This document shows positions 56,953 to 64,000 of a stretch of 64,000 nucleotides of DNA, one piece after another (within the stretch, counting starts at the first letter, position 1; the number at the start of each line of letters is the position of its first letter). The notes beneath the pieces were generated by a model. That model worked only from the letters and a program-made list of their open reading frames with translations, searched no databases and had not been told where the DNA came from. The DNA is from a bacterium (GTDB lineage: Bacteria; Planctomycetota; Planctomycetia; Pirellulales; Pirellulaceae). The stretch lies in assembly GCA_016124445.1 (NCBI GenBank), contig WGNR01000001.1, forward strand, positions 727,958 through 791,957, read 5' to 3'. The position numbers were made by a program, and so were the translations under genes.

Positions 56953-57275
56953 TCTTCTTCCTCTTCAAGTACATCGCCAAGCACCTGATCGAGACGGTTC
57001 ATCCGCTCGATCCAATACTGCTCGAACGGCTTTAGCCACGTTTGTACCTCGACCAGACGCTGTGGTTGGATGTGGTAAAGGCGCTGGCGTCCTTCCTTCT
57101 CGTCGCGAACCAACCCCGCATTTCGCAGCACCTGCAAATGCTCGGAAACGGCCGGTCGATTGAGTTCAAATTCCTCGACAAGCCGATTGACGGTCGATGC
57201 TCTTTCCAAGAGCAATTCCAAGATCCGGCGACGAACAGGATTAGCCAACACCGCAAAAACGTCTGGCGAACTCAT
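56949..57275 (-). CDS. ArsR-family regulator paired with SRPBCC protein
   Basis: The 108-aa protein has the winged helix-turn-helix AVLANPVRRRILELLLERA followed by ELNRPAVSEHLQVLRNAGL and a wing with EKEGRQRLYHIQ. No metal-binding Cys is present, so it probably senses a small molecule or another signal. ATG 57275 was chosen: the upstream frame has TTG inside the -35 box. A consensus promoter with a dyad in its spacer lies 6 nt before the ATG, so the transcript may have no leader. It is translationally coupled to the SRPBCC gene. Confidence 0.88.
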   Translation of the reverse strand: MSSPDVFAVLANPVRRRILELLLERASTVNRLVEEFELNRPAVSEHLQVLRNAGLVRDEKEGRQRLYHIQPQRLVEVQTWLKPFEQYWIERMNRLDQVLGDVLEEEEE

Positions 57276-57281
57276 GGCGTT

Positions 57282-57311
57282 AATATACGTCGGATATTTC
57301 CGACGCGTCAA
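57282..57311 (-). promoter_or_regulatory. Promoter with 18-bp operator dyad in its spacer
   Basis: On the minus strand, TTGACG (57311-57306) and TATATT (57287-57282) are separated by 18 bp. The spacer is itself the perfect inverted repeat CGTCGGA-N4-TCCGACG (57288-57305). A repressor bound there would block polymerase. The -10 box ends 6 nt before the ArsR-type ATG. Confidence 0.75.
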
Positions 57312-57363
57312 GTCGTGACTCGAAATGAAAGCAAAAGAGAGTCAGCAAACGTGAATGCAGGGA

Positions 57364-57960
57364 CTAGCCTGCTTCCGCTTTGACAAGCTTGGCTACCAAA
57401 GGCTGGACATCCTTTTTATAGGTAAACTCGTCCGCTTCGCCGGTCGCTTCTTCGTTATCAAACCGCTTGACCAGTTTTCCATCAGTACCGAACACGTAAA
57501 CGGCCGGCGGGGCCGACAGTTCAAGCTTCTTGAGCATCTTTTCCGAATCATCGGCGGCAATGATGTTGTCGCACGTCGCTCCGATCTTTGTCAGAACCGG
57601 CATGACCTGCGACGTGTATGTCTCTGGCCCTTCATCCGGCAAACCAAGGTAGTCCAGGCTCACCGTGATGCATTTCACCTTGTCCGACGAGAACTCCTTC
57701 TGCAACGCGACCAACCCCGGCAGTTCGCGAAGGCATGGAGGACAACTGGTCGACCAATAATCGACCACGACTACCTTGCCACGATACGATTCGATCAGCA
57801 TTTGAATGCCGGCGTAATCCATTACCTTCGAGGTGACCATGCCCGGCGCGTCTGCCGTCGAACCTCCGACATCGACCGGCTTACTGACAGAAGTCCCTGA
57901 GCCGGAATCGCATCCCAGCAATACCATCAGCATGAGCAGTAAACAGATTTGCGTCTTCAT
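57364..57960 (-). CDS. TlpA-like thioredoxin-fold lipoprotein
   Basis: The 198-aa product starts at ATG 57960 with a lipoprotein signal (ICLLLMLMVLLGC, lipobox Cys 17). It has a thioredoxin-like domain with the active site WSTSCPPCLRELPGL (about 75-89). The CPPC site and AhpC/TSA-like context suggest a periplasmic disulfide reductase or redox chaperone. DEEATG-type loops before the C-terminal helix fit the TlpA/ResA group. It is transcribed alone on the minus strand, divergent from the methyltransferase gene. Confidence 0.8.
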   Translation of the reverse strand: MKTQICLLLMLMVLLGCDSGSGTSVSKPVDVGGSTADAPGMVTSKVMDYAGIQMLIESYRGKVVVVDYWSTSCPPCLRELPGLVALQKEFSSDKVKCITVSLDYLGLPDEGPETYTSQVMPVLTKIGATCDNIIAADDSEKMLKKLELSAPPAVYVFGTDGKLVKRFDNEEATGEADEFTYKKDVQPLVAKLVKAEAG

Positions 57961-58074
57961 TGGTTCCCCCGCCTCCCGGATTGGTTTTTCGCGCATTACG
58001 ATATTCTTCGGCAACCACCGAAACCCGTTTTTATCGCAGTGGACCAGCCTCTAGCAACCCGAGCCCCGTTTTCC

Positions 58075-58578
58075 ATGGATTCCGACTTCGAGCATCTGCG
58101 GCACAAACCTCCCACGGCGCTCGATCAGCCGCGCGAGTTGATCGTCGCTTGTTGCCCGATGCGCAGCAACGTGAACATTTCTCGCATCGTTCGGGCCGCT
58201 TCCTGCTGCGCGATCTCGAAGGTGGTGGTTTGCGGCAACGTGAAGATCGATCCGAAGATTGCCCGCGACGGCGCCGAGAAGCTACCGATTTCGCGTCATC
58301 GCAGCCTGGCGCCCGTGCTCAAAGACTTAAAAACCCAAGGCTACACATTGGTTGGGCTGGAACAGACGACCAACTCGCAAGACATCCACCACTTTCAGTT
58401 CGTCCGCAAGACGGTGCTGGTGATCGGCAACGAGCGTCTGGGAATCACCGAAGACATTCTTTCGCTGCTTGACGCCACCGTCGAAATCCCGGTATACGGC
58501 ATGCCCTACAGCTACAACGCAGCGACGGCGACCTGCATGGCGTTGTACGAGTTCTGTCGGCAGTTTCCTGAAGGCTGA
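58075..58578 (+). CDS. TrmH-family (SPOUT) RNA methyltransferase
   Basis: The 167-aa protein has SPOUT signatures: MRSNVNISRIVRAASCC near the start, VLVIGNERLGITEDIL as the SAM knot loop and IPVYGMPYSYNAATATCMAL at the end. It should 2'-O-methylate a ribose in tRNA or rRNA; the target is unknown. Starts at GTG 58039 and ATG 58075 are both possible. Members at this length lack extra RNA-binding domains. Confidence 0.8.
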   Translation: MDSDFEHLRHKPPTALDQPRELIVACCPMRSNVNISRIVRAASCCAISKVVVCGNVKIDPKIARDGAEKLPISRHRSLAPVLKDLKTQGYTLVGLEQTTNSQDIHHFQFVRKTVLVIGNERLGITEDILSLLDATVEIPVYGMPYSYNAATATCMALYEFCRQFPEG

Positions 58579-58757
58579 AGCCTAACCAGGCAAATCGTCG
58601 AAATGGGGCTATACGCGAACCGGTAAGCATCGGTTCGCGAGTTTCGGGAACTTCCTCACAGACATGCCTGGTCGTAGTTGCGAGCATTGTCTGAGGGTAA
58701 CAATCTGACTACCATGCGGGTTCTCGATTCAGGACATCCCTTTCGCTTGAAGACATC

Positions 58758-60164
58758 ATGGCATTTCGCATCGCTCTGCTGATCCTGTTCGTTACTACCC
58801 TTGCCGGCTGCCAGCCAGGCAAGTCCGCTTCCAAACCGCCTGCGGTCAAGAGTCCTCCCCTCACTGTCTGCGTGGTCGGAGACGAGGGGTTGGCCGCATC
58901 GATTCGCCGCGAACTGGCGGCCCGGAACGACGAGCCGATCCAGGTTGACGTACTGACCCACGACGAGTTCTATCATGCCAAGCGGATCAGACAAGATGTG
59001 CTGATTTATCCTCCGGCGATGATGGGCGAATTGATCGAGCGTGAATGGATCATTCCGCTTCCCAAAGCGACGCTCCAGATCGAGACCCTCAACATCGACG
59101 ACGTCGCCCTGGGAATTCGAGAAACAGAATGCTGCTGGGGGCGAACTCCGTACGCGCTGCCGCTGGGCAGCCCGGTGCTGATGCTAATGGTCCGCACCGA
59201 TTTGCTGAAACAGTTCGATCTCGATATTCCCAAAACTTGGAGGGAATATGCCGCCGCGGTCAAGAAGATTCATGAAAGCGACTTCCTGACGCAAAACAAT
59301 ACGGTCGCCGCGGCCACACTCGAGCCGCTCGACGAGTCGTACCTGGCAAGCCTCTGGCTGGCTCGCAGCGCGGCTTATGTTCAGCACAACGAAAACCTCT
59401 CGACCTACTTCGATTATCAGACTGGCGATGCCCGAATCGATACGCCAGGATTTACGCGCGCGGCGAAAGAACTAGCCGAGATCGCCGCGACTATTCCGGA
59501 TGATTTCAATTCGCTGACGCCCCAATCGACCACCGATGCATTCATGGCCGGCAAGTCGGTCATGGCCCTGGGCTGGGTCGACAAACAAACCCTGGTGCCC
59601 AACACGGTGCCGGAAGACATCGAGTTCGCCCTCATCCCTGGCTCAACCGAAACCTACCAGGTCGGTTCCGACAAATGGGTTCCGAACCGAGACGACAAAG
59701 TCGTCAGTGTTCCGCTGCTGTCGACCTCTGGCATGGTTGGTTCGATATCGGTCAACAGTTCCCAGAGCGTGAAAGCGGCCAATCTGTTGGCCATGCTGAC
59801 CAGTCCCGATGTCATTCCGCTGGTTTCTCCCGCTTCCCGGCGAACCACTCTCTGCCGAGCCTCCTCCTTACCGTTGGCAGCCAACTGGATGCCGCCGGCG
59901 CTGCCAGGCACCTCGATGCGGCAATACGCCCAGATATGCCTGAACCAGCTTCAATCGCCCGGCCGGCTATCGTCACTGCGAATCCCCAACCGGGAAGCAT
60001 ATCGAACGGCAGCTGCCGAAGCATTGCGAAAAACGATGCAGGCTGGCGAGGCCGAGATCGAAACCATCTGGCAAGAAGCCGCCAAGAAATGGGACGAACT
60101 ATCCGAAAAACAAGGCAAATCCAAACAACTCAAGGCCTTTCGGAATAGCAACGGCAACGAATGA
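58758..60164 (+). CDS. Orphan extracellular solute-binding lipoprotein
   Basis: The 468-aa protein has a lipoprotein signal (FRIALLILFVTTLAGC, Cys 18) and a cluster-type solute-binding fold. LTVCVVGDEGLAASIRREL starts the first lobe, RTPYALPLGSPVLMLMVRTD follows, and ELAEIAATIPDDFNSLTP and AFMAGKSVMALGWVD lie in the second lobe. Relatives bind sugars or polyamines. No permease or ATPase is adjacent, so its transporter or other role is unknown. It ends about 80 nt before tRNA-Ala. Confidence 0.75.
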   Translation: MAFRIALLILFVTTLAGCQPGKSASKPPAVKSPPLTVCVVGDEGLAASIRRELAARNDEPIQVDVLTHDEFYHAKRIRQDVLIYPPAMMGELIEREWIIPLPKATLQIETLNIDDVALGIRETECCWGRTPYALPLGSPVLMLMVRTDLLKQFDLDIPKTWREYAAAVKKIHESDFLTQNNTVAAATLEPLDESYLASLWLARSAAYVQHNENLSTYFDYQTGDARIDTPGFTRAAKELAEIAATIPDDFNSLTPQSTTDAFMAGKSVMALGWVDKQTLVPNTVPEDIEFALIPGSTETYQVGSDKWVPNRDDKVVSVPLLSTSGMVGSISVNSSQSVKAANLLAMLTSPDVIPLVSPASRRTTLCRASSLPLAANWMPPALPGTSMRQYAQICLNQLQSPGRLSSLRIPNREAYRTAAAEALRKTMQAGEAEIETIWQEAAKKWDELSEKQGKSKQLKAFRNSNGNE

Positions 60165-60204
60165 CCAAAGCAGAAAGCAACCCAGATTTCGCCACGTGCG
60201 GATC

Positions 60205-60233
60205 TGGACGCACCGGGAAAGCCAACCTAGAAT
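60205..60233 (+). promoter_or_regulatory. Predicted promoter of tRNA-Ala
   Basis: TGGACG (60205-60210) and TAGAAT (60228-60233) are separated by 17 bp. The -10 box ends 13 nt before the tRNA 5' end. Confidence 0.5.
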
Positions 60234-60246
60234 AAAACACCGAAAC

Positions 60247-60319
60247 GGGGCTGTAGCTCAGCTGGGAGAGCGCTGCGTTCGCAATGCAGAGGTCGTGAGT
60301 TCAATCCTCATCAGCTCCA
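60247..60319 (+). tRNA. tRNA-Ala (anticodon CGC)
   Basis: The 73-nt gene folds fully. GGGGCTG pairs with CAGCTCC and includes the G3:U70 pair that marks tRNA-Ala. The D-arm is TAGCTCAGCTGGGAGAGC, and the anticodon stem CTGCG/TGCAG has loop TTCGCAA. The T-arm GTGAGTTCAATCCTCAT has a G-U pair. CCA is not encoded. A tyrosine recombinase follows 140 nt downstream in the same direction, the usual layout of an integrated element at a tRNA. Confidence 0.95.
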
Positions 60320-60370
60320 CTTCTAAGCCATTTAAGAAAAGGGACTTACGCATGCACCCTCTCTTTGTTT

Positions 60371-60439
60371 AAACTAGTTGTGATACGATTTTTGACCCCA
60401 AATCGGTCCCAATCGTATCACTGATCGTATCACTAGTTT
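60371..60439. repeat. Inverted repeats in front of the recombinase
   Basis: AAACTAGTTGTGATACGAT (60371-60389) is inverted by ATCGTATCACTAGTTT (60424-60439), differing by a 2-base insertion. An extra ATCGTATCAC copy (60412-60421) sits directly before the right arm. The repeats end about 20 nt before the recombinase ATG, so they may be arm-type recombinase sites or autoregulatory operators. Confidence 0.65.
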
Positions 60440-60459
60440 CGACGTTAGAGGGCTGATTC

Positions 60460-61986
60460 ATGCCGCGGAAACGCGAGCTTACTTGGCAGGCTGGCGCTGG
60501 CGACCGTCCAGGCCGCTGGAAGAAGATCTATAAGGGCCGTACTGTCTATTGCGGCACCTCCTCTGCCAAGAGTGACCTAGAAGCCTACAAGAAGGCCCTA
60601 GAGGTCTGGCAGGAAGAGAAAAAGCGAATTGATGCCGAGATCGCCTCTCAGCCTAAGCCGAATCAGCCTGACTACGAGGAGGCGATCCGTGATTGGGAAA
60701 AAGTACTCCAGTGGAGCCAGACACACAGCGACCTCGCCAATGCTGCCCTGGCCCGAGAGAAGATCGGCAAACTCCAGAAACGCCTGGAAAGCCCGTCGCC
60801 TCCTCCGCTCGTCTATGGTGACCAATTCTGGGACAGCTTTTCGCTTCCTGAAACGATCTTGGAAAAAATCGCCATGGCTATTTCGCTTCCAGGCTTAGGC
60901 AGCTCACCTAACCCGACCAGCCGTTCCACGGTCGATCCCAAAGCTCTCCATGGGGGCAGGGATATCTTCGTTTCCGACAAGCAAGCCAAGCGAGACATCT
61001 GGCGCGATCGCTTGAGTATTCAAGAAGAGAGGCCCGAAGAGCCAGAAAATACTGTCGAAACCTATGTCAATCAGTTCCTAGAAAAGGAGCGACTCCGCGT
61101 GGAGGCAAAACGCCTCTCCGCTAGCCGATTCACATCCAAACGCAACAATTTATTCCGCTTCCGTGATTGGATTGGCAGTAGGACAGCCATTGACGCAATC
61201 GATGGGGCGATGATTCAAGCATTTCATGCAGAACTTCTCCGCCAAATAGCGGCCAAGACACTTGCCCCTGACACAGCCCACGGTCGACTTGGTGACACGA
61301 AAGGATTTGTTCGCTGGCTGTGGCGGATGAACATCCTGAATGAATTGCCTCGGGTTATGGAGCCAGGCTCCAATGAGTTGCATATCGGAAAGCGTGTTGC
61401 TTCACCCGAAGTATTCACAATCGATGAAGTCAAGAAGCTTCTCACGAAAGCAACCGACCGGACCAAGCTGTACATTCTCTTGATGTTGAATGCTGGCATG
61501 TACCAAACGGACATCTCCAACATTCGCCATGCGGAAGTTGACTGGGTGGCCGGCACGATCACTCGAAAACGAAGCAAAACAAAGCATCATGTTACCGTGC
61601 CTACTGTCCGCTATCGGCTTTGGGAGGAGACGATTGAACTTCTAAAGAAGTACAGAGAGAACAGCGGCGAACATGTGCTGTTGAACAAAAATGGCAGCCC
61701 CCTGGTGCACCGCGGTCTAAAACCCAATGGCGATCCTCTCACCAATGACGCCATAAAAAACTCCATTGATCGGGTTCGTCGCAAGCTAAGCATTAAGAAG
61801 CCAATAAAGCTTTTTCGTAAAACAAGTGCGAGTCTCATCCGTGGCAATCCTGAGTTTCGCGGATTGGAGGACCTTTTCCTCGGTCTGAGTCCGAGAAGCA
61901 TTTCCGACAGGCATTACGCCAAGGCACCGGAAGACTTGCTGGCGGAAGCAACTGATTGGTTAGCTACCCAATACGGAGTCAAATAG
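60460..61986 (+). CDS. Tyrosine recombinase with non-canonical active-site residues
   Basis: The 508-aa protein has a Lys-rich N-terminus (about 1-190), a SAM-like core-binding region (about 195-300) and a catalytic domain. The expected first Arg region reads LNAGMYQTDISNIR (about 341) with Gln where Arg is usual. KRSKTKHH fits the beta-hairpin Lys. Box II reads FRKTSASLI (about 451) with Phe instead of His. The nucleophile Tyr is visible in SDRHYAKAP. SD AGAGGG precedes ATG. The enzyme lies 140 nt after tRNA-Ala and likely inserted the downstream element; activity with altered residues is unproven. Confidence 0.75.
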   Translation: MPRKRELTWQAGAGDRPGRWKKIYKGRTVYCGTSSAKSDLEAYKKALEVWQEEKKRIDAEIASQPKPNQPDYEEAIRDWEKVLQWSQTHSDLANAALAREKIGKLQKRLESPSPPPLVYGDQFWDSFSLPETILEKIAMAISLPGLGSSPNPTSRSTVDPKALHGGRDIFVSDKQAKRDIWRDRLSIQEERPEEPENTVETYVNQFLEKERLRVEAKRLSASRFTSKRNNLFRFRDWIGSRTAIDAIDGAMIQAFHAELLRQIAAKTLAPDTAHGRLGDTKGFVRWLWRMNILNELPRVMEPGSNELHIGKRVASPEVFTIDEVKKLLTKATDRTKLYILLMLNAGMYQTDISNIRHAEVDWVAGTITRKRSKTKHHVTVPTVRYRLWEETIELLKKYRENSGEHVLLNKNGSPLVHRGLKPNGDPLTNDAIKNSIDRVRRKLSIKKPIKLFRKTSASLIRGNPEFRGLEDLFLGLSPRSISDRHYAKAPEDLLAEATDWLATQYGVK

Positions 61987-62458
61987 TGTTCATACATCCT
62001 GCTCCAAAAGGTAGTTCTGACTTGAGGCGTTTCTTATTCGCCATTTTGTGTGATGTTGATTAGCTCACTTCCATGGCCTGGCGGTTTTGCTCGGTACATC
62101 TTTTCACGGATTCCTTCTAGAGCAAAAATCGCGGCATTGTCACCTTCAACGGAACGCGAAGATTTGTCTATCCGTTCATCACGGACTGAAAGATTTCCGT
62201 GAGAGGCACACTGCAAACAAGAATGTGCCAAGCGTGAGTTCGATAGCCATCAGACCAAGTAAATCCTCCAATACGCTGACGGATACCCCCGGAACCTGAA
62301 ACCTTACTTCAGATCGGAAATAGGGCTGCAACTTGGCATCTCTTCTCTCGGGGTGTCAGTCGCATCAAGAGGGGTGGTCATCGACCTATAGCTCTATTGA
62401 AACTAGAATGATCTTGGGTAAATGACACCAGTACACAGCATCGACAGATAATCAAATC
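61987..62458. other. Non-coding gap in the tRNA-linked element
   Basis: About 470 nt carry no convincing gene on either strand. Short open frames lack ribosome-binding sites and protein-like sequence. No copy of the tRNA-Ala 3' end was found here. Confidence 0.5.
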
Positions 62459-62761
62459 ATGGCCAAACGCACCACCAACAAGCCTTCCAAGGCCAACGCC
62501 ATTCGCAATTATCACAAGGAAAATCCAGGAGCATCGCCGACTGTGGTTGCTGCCGCGTTAAAGAAATCGGGATATAAAGACGTAACTCCACAATACGTGA
62601 GTACTATCAAGTCGATGGACAGACGTCGAGCCAACGGATCGATCAAGTCGGGCAAAATCACCATGGAAGACTTGATGGCCACTAAGGAATTCGTTACCCA
62701 GCTCGGTGGTCCCAAGCGTGCTAAGCAAGCCTTGGATATGCTCAAACAATTGGCCCGCTAA
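62459..62761 (+). CDS. Small basic putative DNA-binding protein (copy 2)
   Basis: The 100-aa protein is a paralogue of the product at 14881-15183: same length, no gaps, identical at about 70 positions. Conserved parts include the helix-turn-like NPGASPTVVAAALKKSGY and TPQYVSTIKSM, KSGKIT, KEFV and LGG. Loops and termini vary. It lies in the putative integrated element near the recombinase, whereas copy 1 is in a core region. It may be a nucleoid-like or regulator protein; its function is unknown. Confidence 0.75.
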   Translation: MAKRTTNKPSKANAIRNYHKENPGASPTVVAAALKKSGYKDVTPQYVSTIKSMDRRRANGSIKSGKITMEDLMATKEFVTQLGGPKRAKQALDMLKQLAR

Positions 62762-62841
62762 TTTCGGGTGTAGTCAATCATGGATCGTTTGGGTCAGCGT
62801 TTCTGGCAATAAAGCAAGCACCGGCTGCGTTTAGAAGAAGA

Positions 62842-62861
62842 GGGCACCTTGTTCGGTGCCC
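62842..62861 (+). terminator. Terminator-like hairpin after copy 2
   Basis: GGGCACC (62842-62848) pairs with GGTGCCC (62855-62861) around TTGTTC. A T-rich tail is absent. It is about 80 nt after the small-protein stop. Confidence 0.5.
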
Positions 62862-62877
62862 CCAATAATCCGTATTT

Positions 62878-62908
62878 GTACGCTTTTTGAGAAGTTCAAA
62901 GAGCGTAC
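62878..62908. terminator. Second long hairpin before the DUF5131 gene
   Basis: GTACGCTTTTTGA pairs with TTCAAAGAGCGTAC with one offset (62878-62908). Between the two convergent genes it may stop transcription from either side. Confidence 0.5.
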
Positions 62909-62990
62909 AAATTGTCCGAACCATCGTCTACTTCTGGAAATAGACGACGATCGATTTCAGGCGGATCTTCTATAGAGCCACCATTTTCGC

Positions 62991-63737
62991 CTAGGCCAAA
63001 GTTAGATTGGAGCTTTGCGTAGGCCATGCTTGCCGAACAACACCGTCCAATTGGCCGTCGAATTGTAGCTGGTTGCCGGCATAATACTGCTTCAAAAAGA
63101 ACGCCACATCGGCTCGGTCACATTGTTCCCGAAGACTTCGCACCGCATCTGGGTCCATGGGGCGCCTTTTCTCCACGGCAGCTCGTTCGCAGCCCGTGAT
63201 CACCCAGTCGAGGTCCGATGCCCACGGCGTGATGTTGATGGTTTCCAGCAGGGGTTCCGCTGAGACAAACCGAACAGCTGCGGGGATCTGGATCAAGTCG
63301 TCGAGGCGGTTCGTGTATGCCTGACTCTCGACCGTGACACCAAGCCAGACGTGCGGCCACCCCGTTCCCCAATCGTCAGGTAGGCATCGGGCAATGCGAT
63401 GCGATCTTTTGGTCAAAATCTGCCAATCGAGATGGCGGCATTGACGGATGACATCCCAGGCTTCGCTACGCCACCTATCGGCCTTCGCATGAAAGAAATC
63501 AGACATTGAGCAGGTAAAGACTCGATATCGTCTTCCCAACCTTGCGGCCTTCCGGTCCCAGCTAAACGCCTTCTTCCAGGTAGCTTCCGACGTCCGAATT
63601 GGGCCATGAAATGGCTCCCGACCGGAACGCCGCATGATTTGTCCGATGTAACAATACTTACACGCAGGGCTTACCTTGTGGCAGCCCCACCAAAAGTTCA
63701 TGGAATGATCGGTCCAGCCGATATAGGAAAATTCCAT
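62991..63737 (-). CDS. DUF5131 family protein (phage Gp37/Gp68-like)
   Basis: The 248-aa protein starts at ATG 63737 with AGGAG 8 nt upstream. It opens IGWTDHSMNFWWGC and carries CHKVSPACKYCYIG, a Cys arrangement (C-x7-C-x2-C-Y) like the cluster-binding site of radical-SAM proteins in this phage-derived family. LDWQILTKRSHRI and VWLGVTVESQAY are also characteristic. The biochemical function is not established for the family. Members are common in phages and integrated elements, which agrees with its place beside the recombinase. Confidence 0.8.
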   Translation of the reverse strand: MEFSYIGWTDHSMNFWWGCHKVSPACKYCYIGQIMRRSGREPFHGPIRTSEATWKKAFSWDRKAARLGRRYRVFTCSMSDFFHAKADRWRSEAWDVIRQCRHLDWQILTKRSHRIARCLPDDWGTGWPHVWLGVTVESQAYTNRLDDLIQIPAAVRFVSAEPLLETINITPWASDLDWVITGCERAAVEKRRPMDPDAVRSLREQCDRADVAFFLKQYYAGNQLQFDGQLDGVVRQAWPTQSSNLTLA

Positions 63738-63860
63738 CAAAATGTCTCCTAAAGTTATTGCCAGTTGGTTCTTCTGGCTTGGTACTGATTGCTTACTTGG
63801 CGTAAGTTGATCCTCGGATGCCCTACTGCCAGCTCACGTTCATGCTTTGACAGCCAAGTT

Positions 63861-64000
63861 TGAAGTGGACCCCAATTTTAGGACCACGGATTAAGATAGA
63901 AAATCGCGTATTGATCGGTGAAAATAGGCTTGAAATTGGAGTCTTGTAACCGAGGACGAAACCGTGGCACGGAAACGCCGTTCCTTCACTCCGGCTTTTA
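63861..64000 (+). mobile_element. Left end of an IS3-family element (cut by window)
   Basis: TGAAGTGGACCCCAATTTT begins a terminal repeat typical of IS3-family ends. A GTG-started frame at 63964 follows with GAGGAC upstream. The window ends inside the element, so the right repeat and the rest of the transposase are unknown. Confidence 0.7.
63964..64000 (+). CDS. IS3-family transposase orfA, N-terminus only
   Basis: The first 12 codons read VARKRRSFTPAF, the standard opening of IS3-family OrfA HTH proteins. The remainder lies beyond the window. Confidence 0.65.
   Translation, partial: MARKRRSFTPAF

Noticed and set aside
61987..62458. Possible small genes between the recombinase and the small basic protein
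   Set aside because: Candidates of 60-70 residues on either strand have no ribosome-binding site and no recognisable pattern.
60319..64000. A second copy of the tRNA-Ala 3' end that would mark the far boundary of the element
   Set aside because: I looked for repeats of GTTCAATCCTCATCAGCTCC and found none within the window.

Overview
The window looks like a chromosomal segment of a marine planctomycete, most likely Pirellulaceae (Blastopirellula/Bremerella/Rhodopirellula-like). This is inferred from the many secreted or membrane proteins of no recognised family, the planctomycete-style integrase-type insertion sequence, the mixture of tiny operons and single genes, and moderate GC. No rRNA operon, CRISPR array, replication origin or complete prophage was seen.

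Layout. 1-4,400: the C-terminal part of a patatin-like phospholipase, then a decayed accessory strip with an HTH remnant and a complete 1.33-kb integrase-type insertion sequence, ending at tRNA-Asn(GTT). 4,500-8,350: an RsbW-like/STAS partner-switching pair, envelope-associated hypothetical genes, and a CheY-like regulator whose start is out of frame with its body. 8,500-18,000: a lysophospholipid transporter/acyltransferase/acyl-ACP synthetase fusion, secreted unknowns, a 100-aa putative DNA-binding protein, tRNA-Leu(TAG), a HAD phosphatase and an SpsF-like nucleotidyltransferase. 18,150-21,200: an atypical Nramp-family transporter with a coiled-coil insert, and a GT4 glycosyltransferase.

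21,360-32,523 is the most coherent unit: five genes with stop/start overlaps encode AddB, AddA, a YhaO/SbcD-like phosphoesterase, a YhaN-like SMC-type ATPase and a gamma-glutamylcyclotransferase-like protein. It is a DNA-end-processing operon. A convergent WYL regulator and a short UvrC without its C-terminal HhH domain follow. 35,000-49,200 is largely core metabolism: two phosphohexomutases, serS with an M20 dipeptidase, clpS, mtaB, cheV, rdgB, an M20D amidohydrolase and envelope unknowns. 49,220-55,462 is a complete opp-type peptide ABC transporter operon (oppA-B-C-D-F, minus strand).

55,900-60,200 holds two ArsR-family regulators, one with an SRPBCC partner and a dyad that exactly fills the promoter spacer. 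It also has a TlpA-like lipoprotein, a TrmH-type methyltransferase and an orphan solute-binding lipoprotein. From tRNA-Ala(CGC) at 60,247 to the end, the window enters a probable integrated element: a tyrosine recombinase with non-canonical active-site residues preceded by inverted repeats, a second copy of the 100-aa putative DNA-binding protein, a DUF5131 (Gp37/Gp68-like) protein and the left end of an IS3-family element.

All functional calls come from reading translations and motifs by eye. No similarity search was run.
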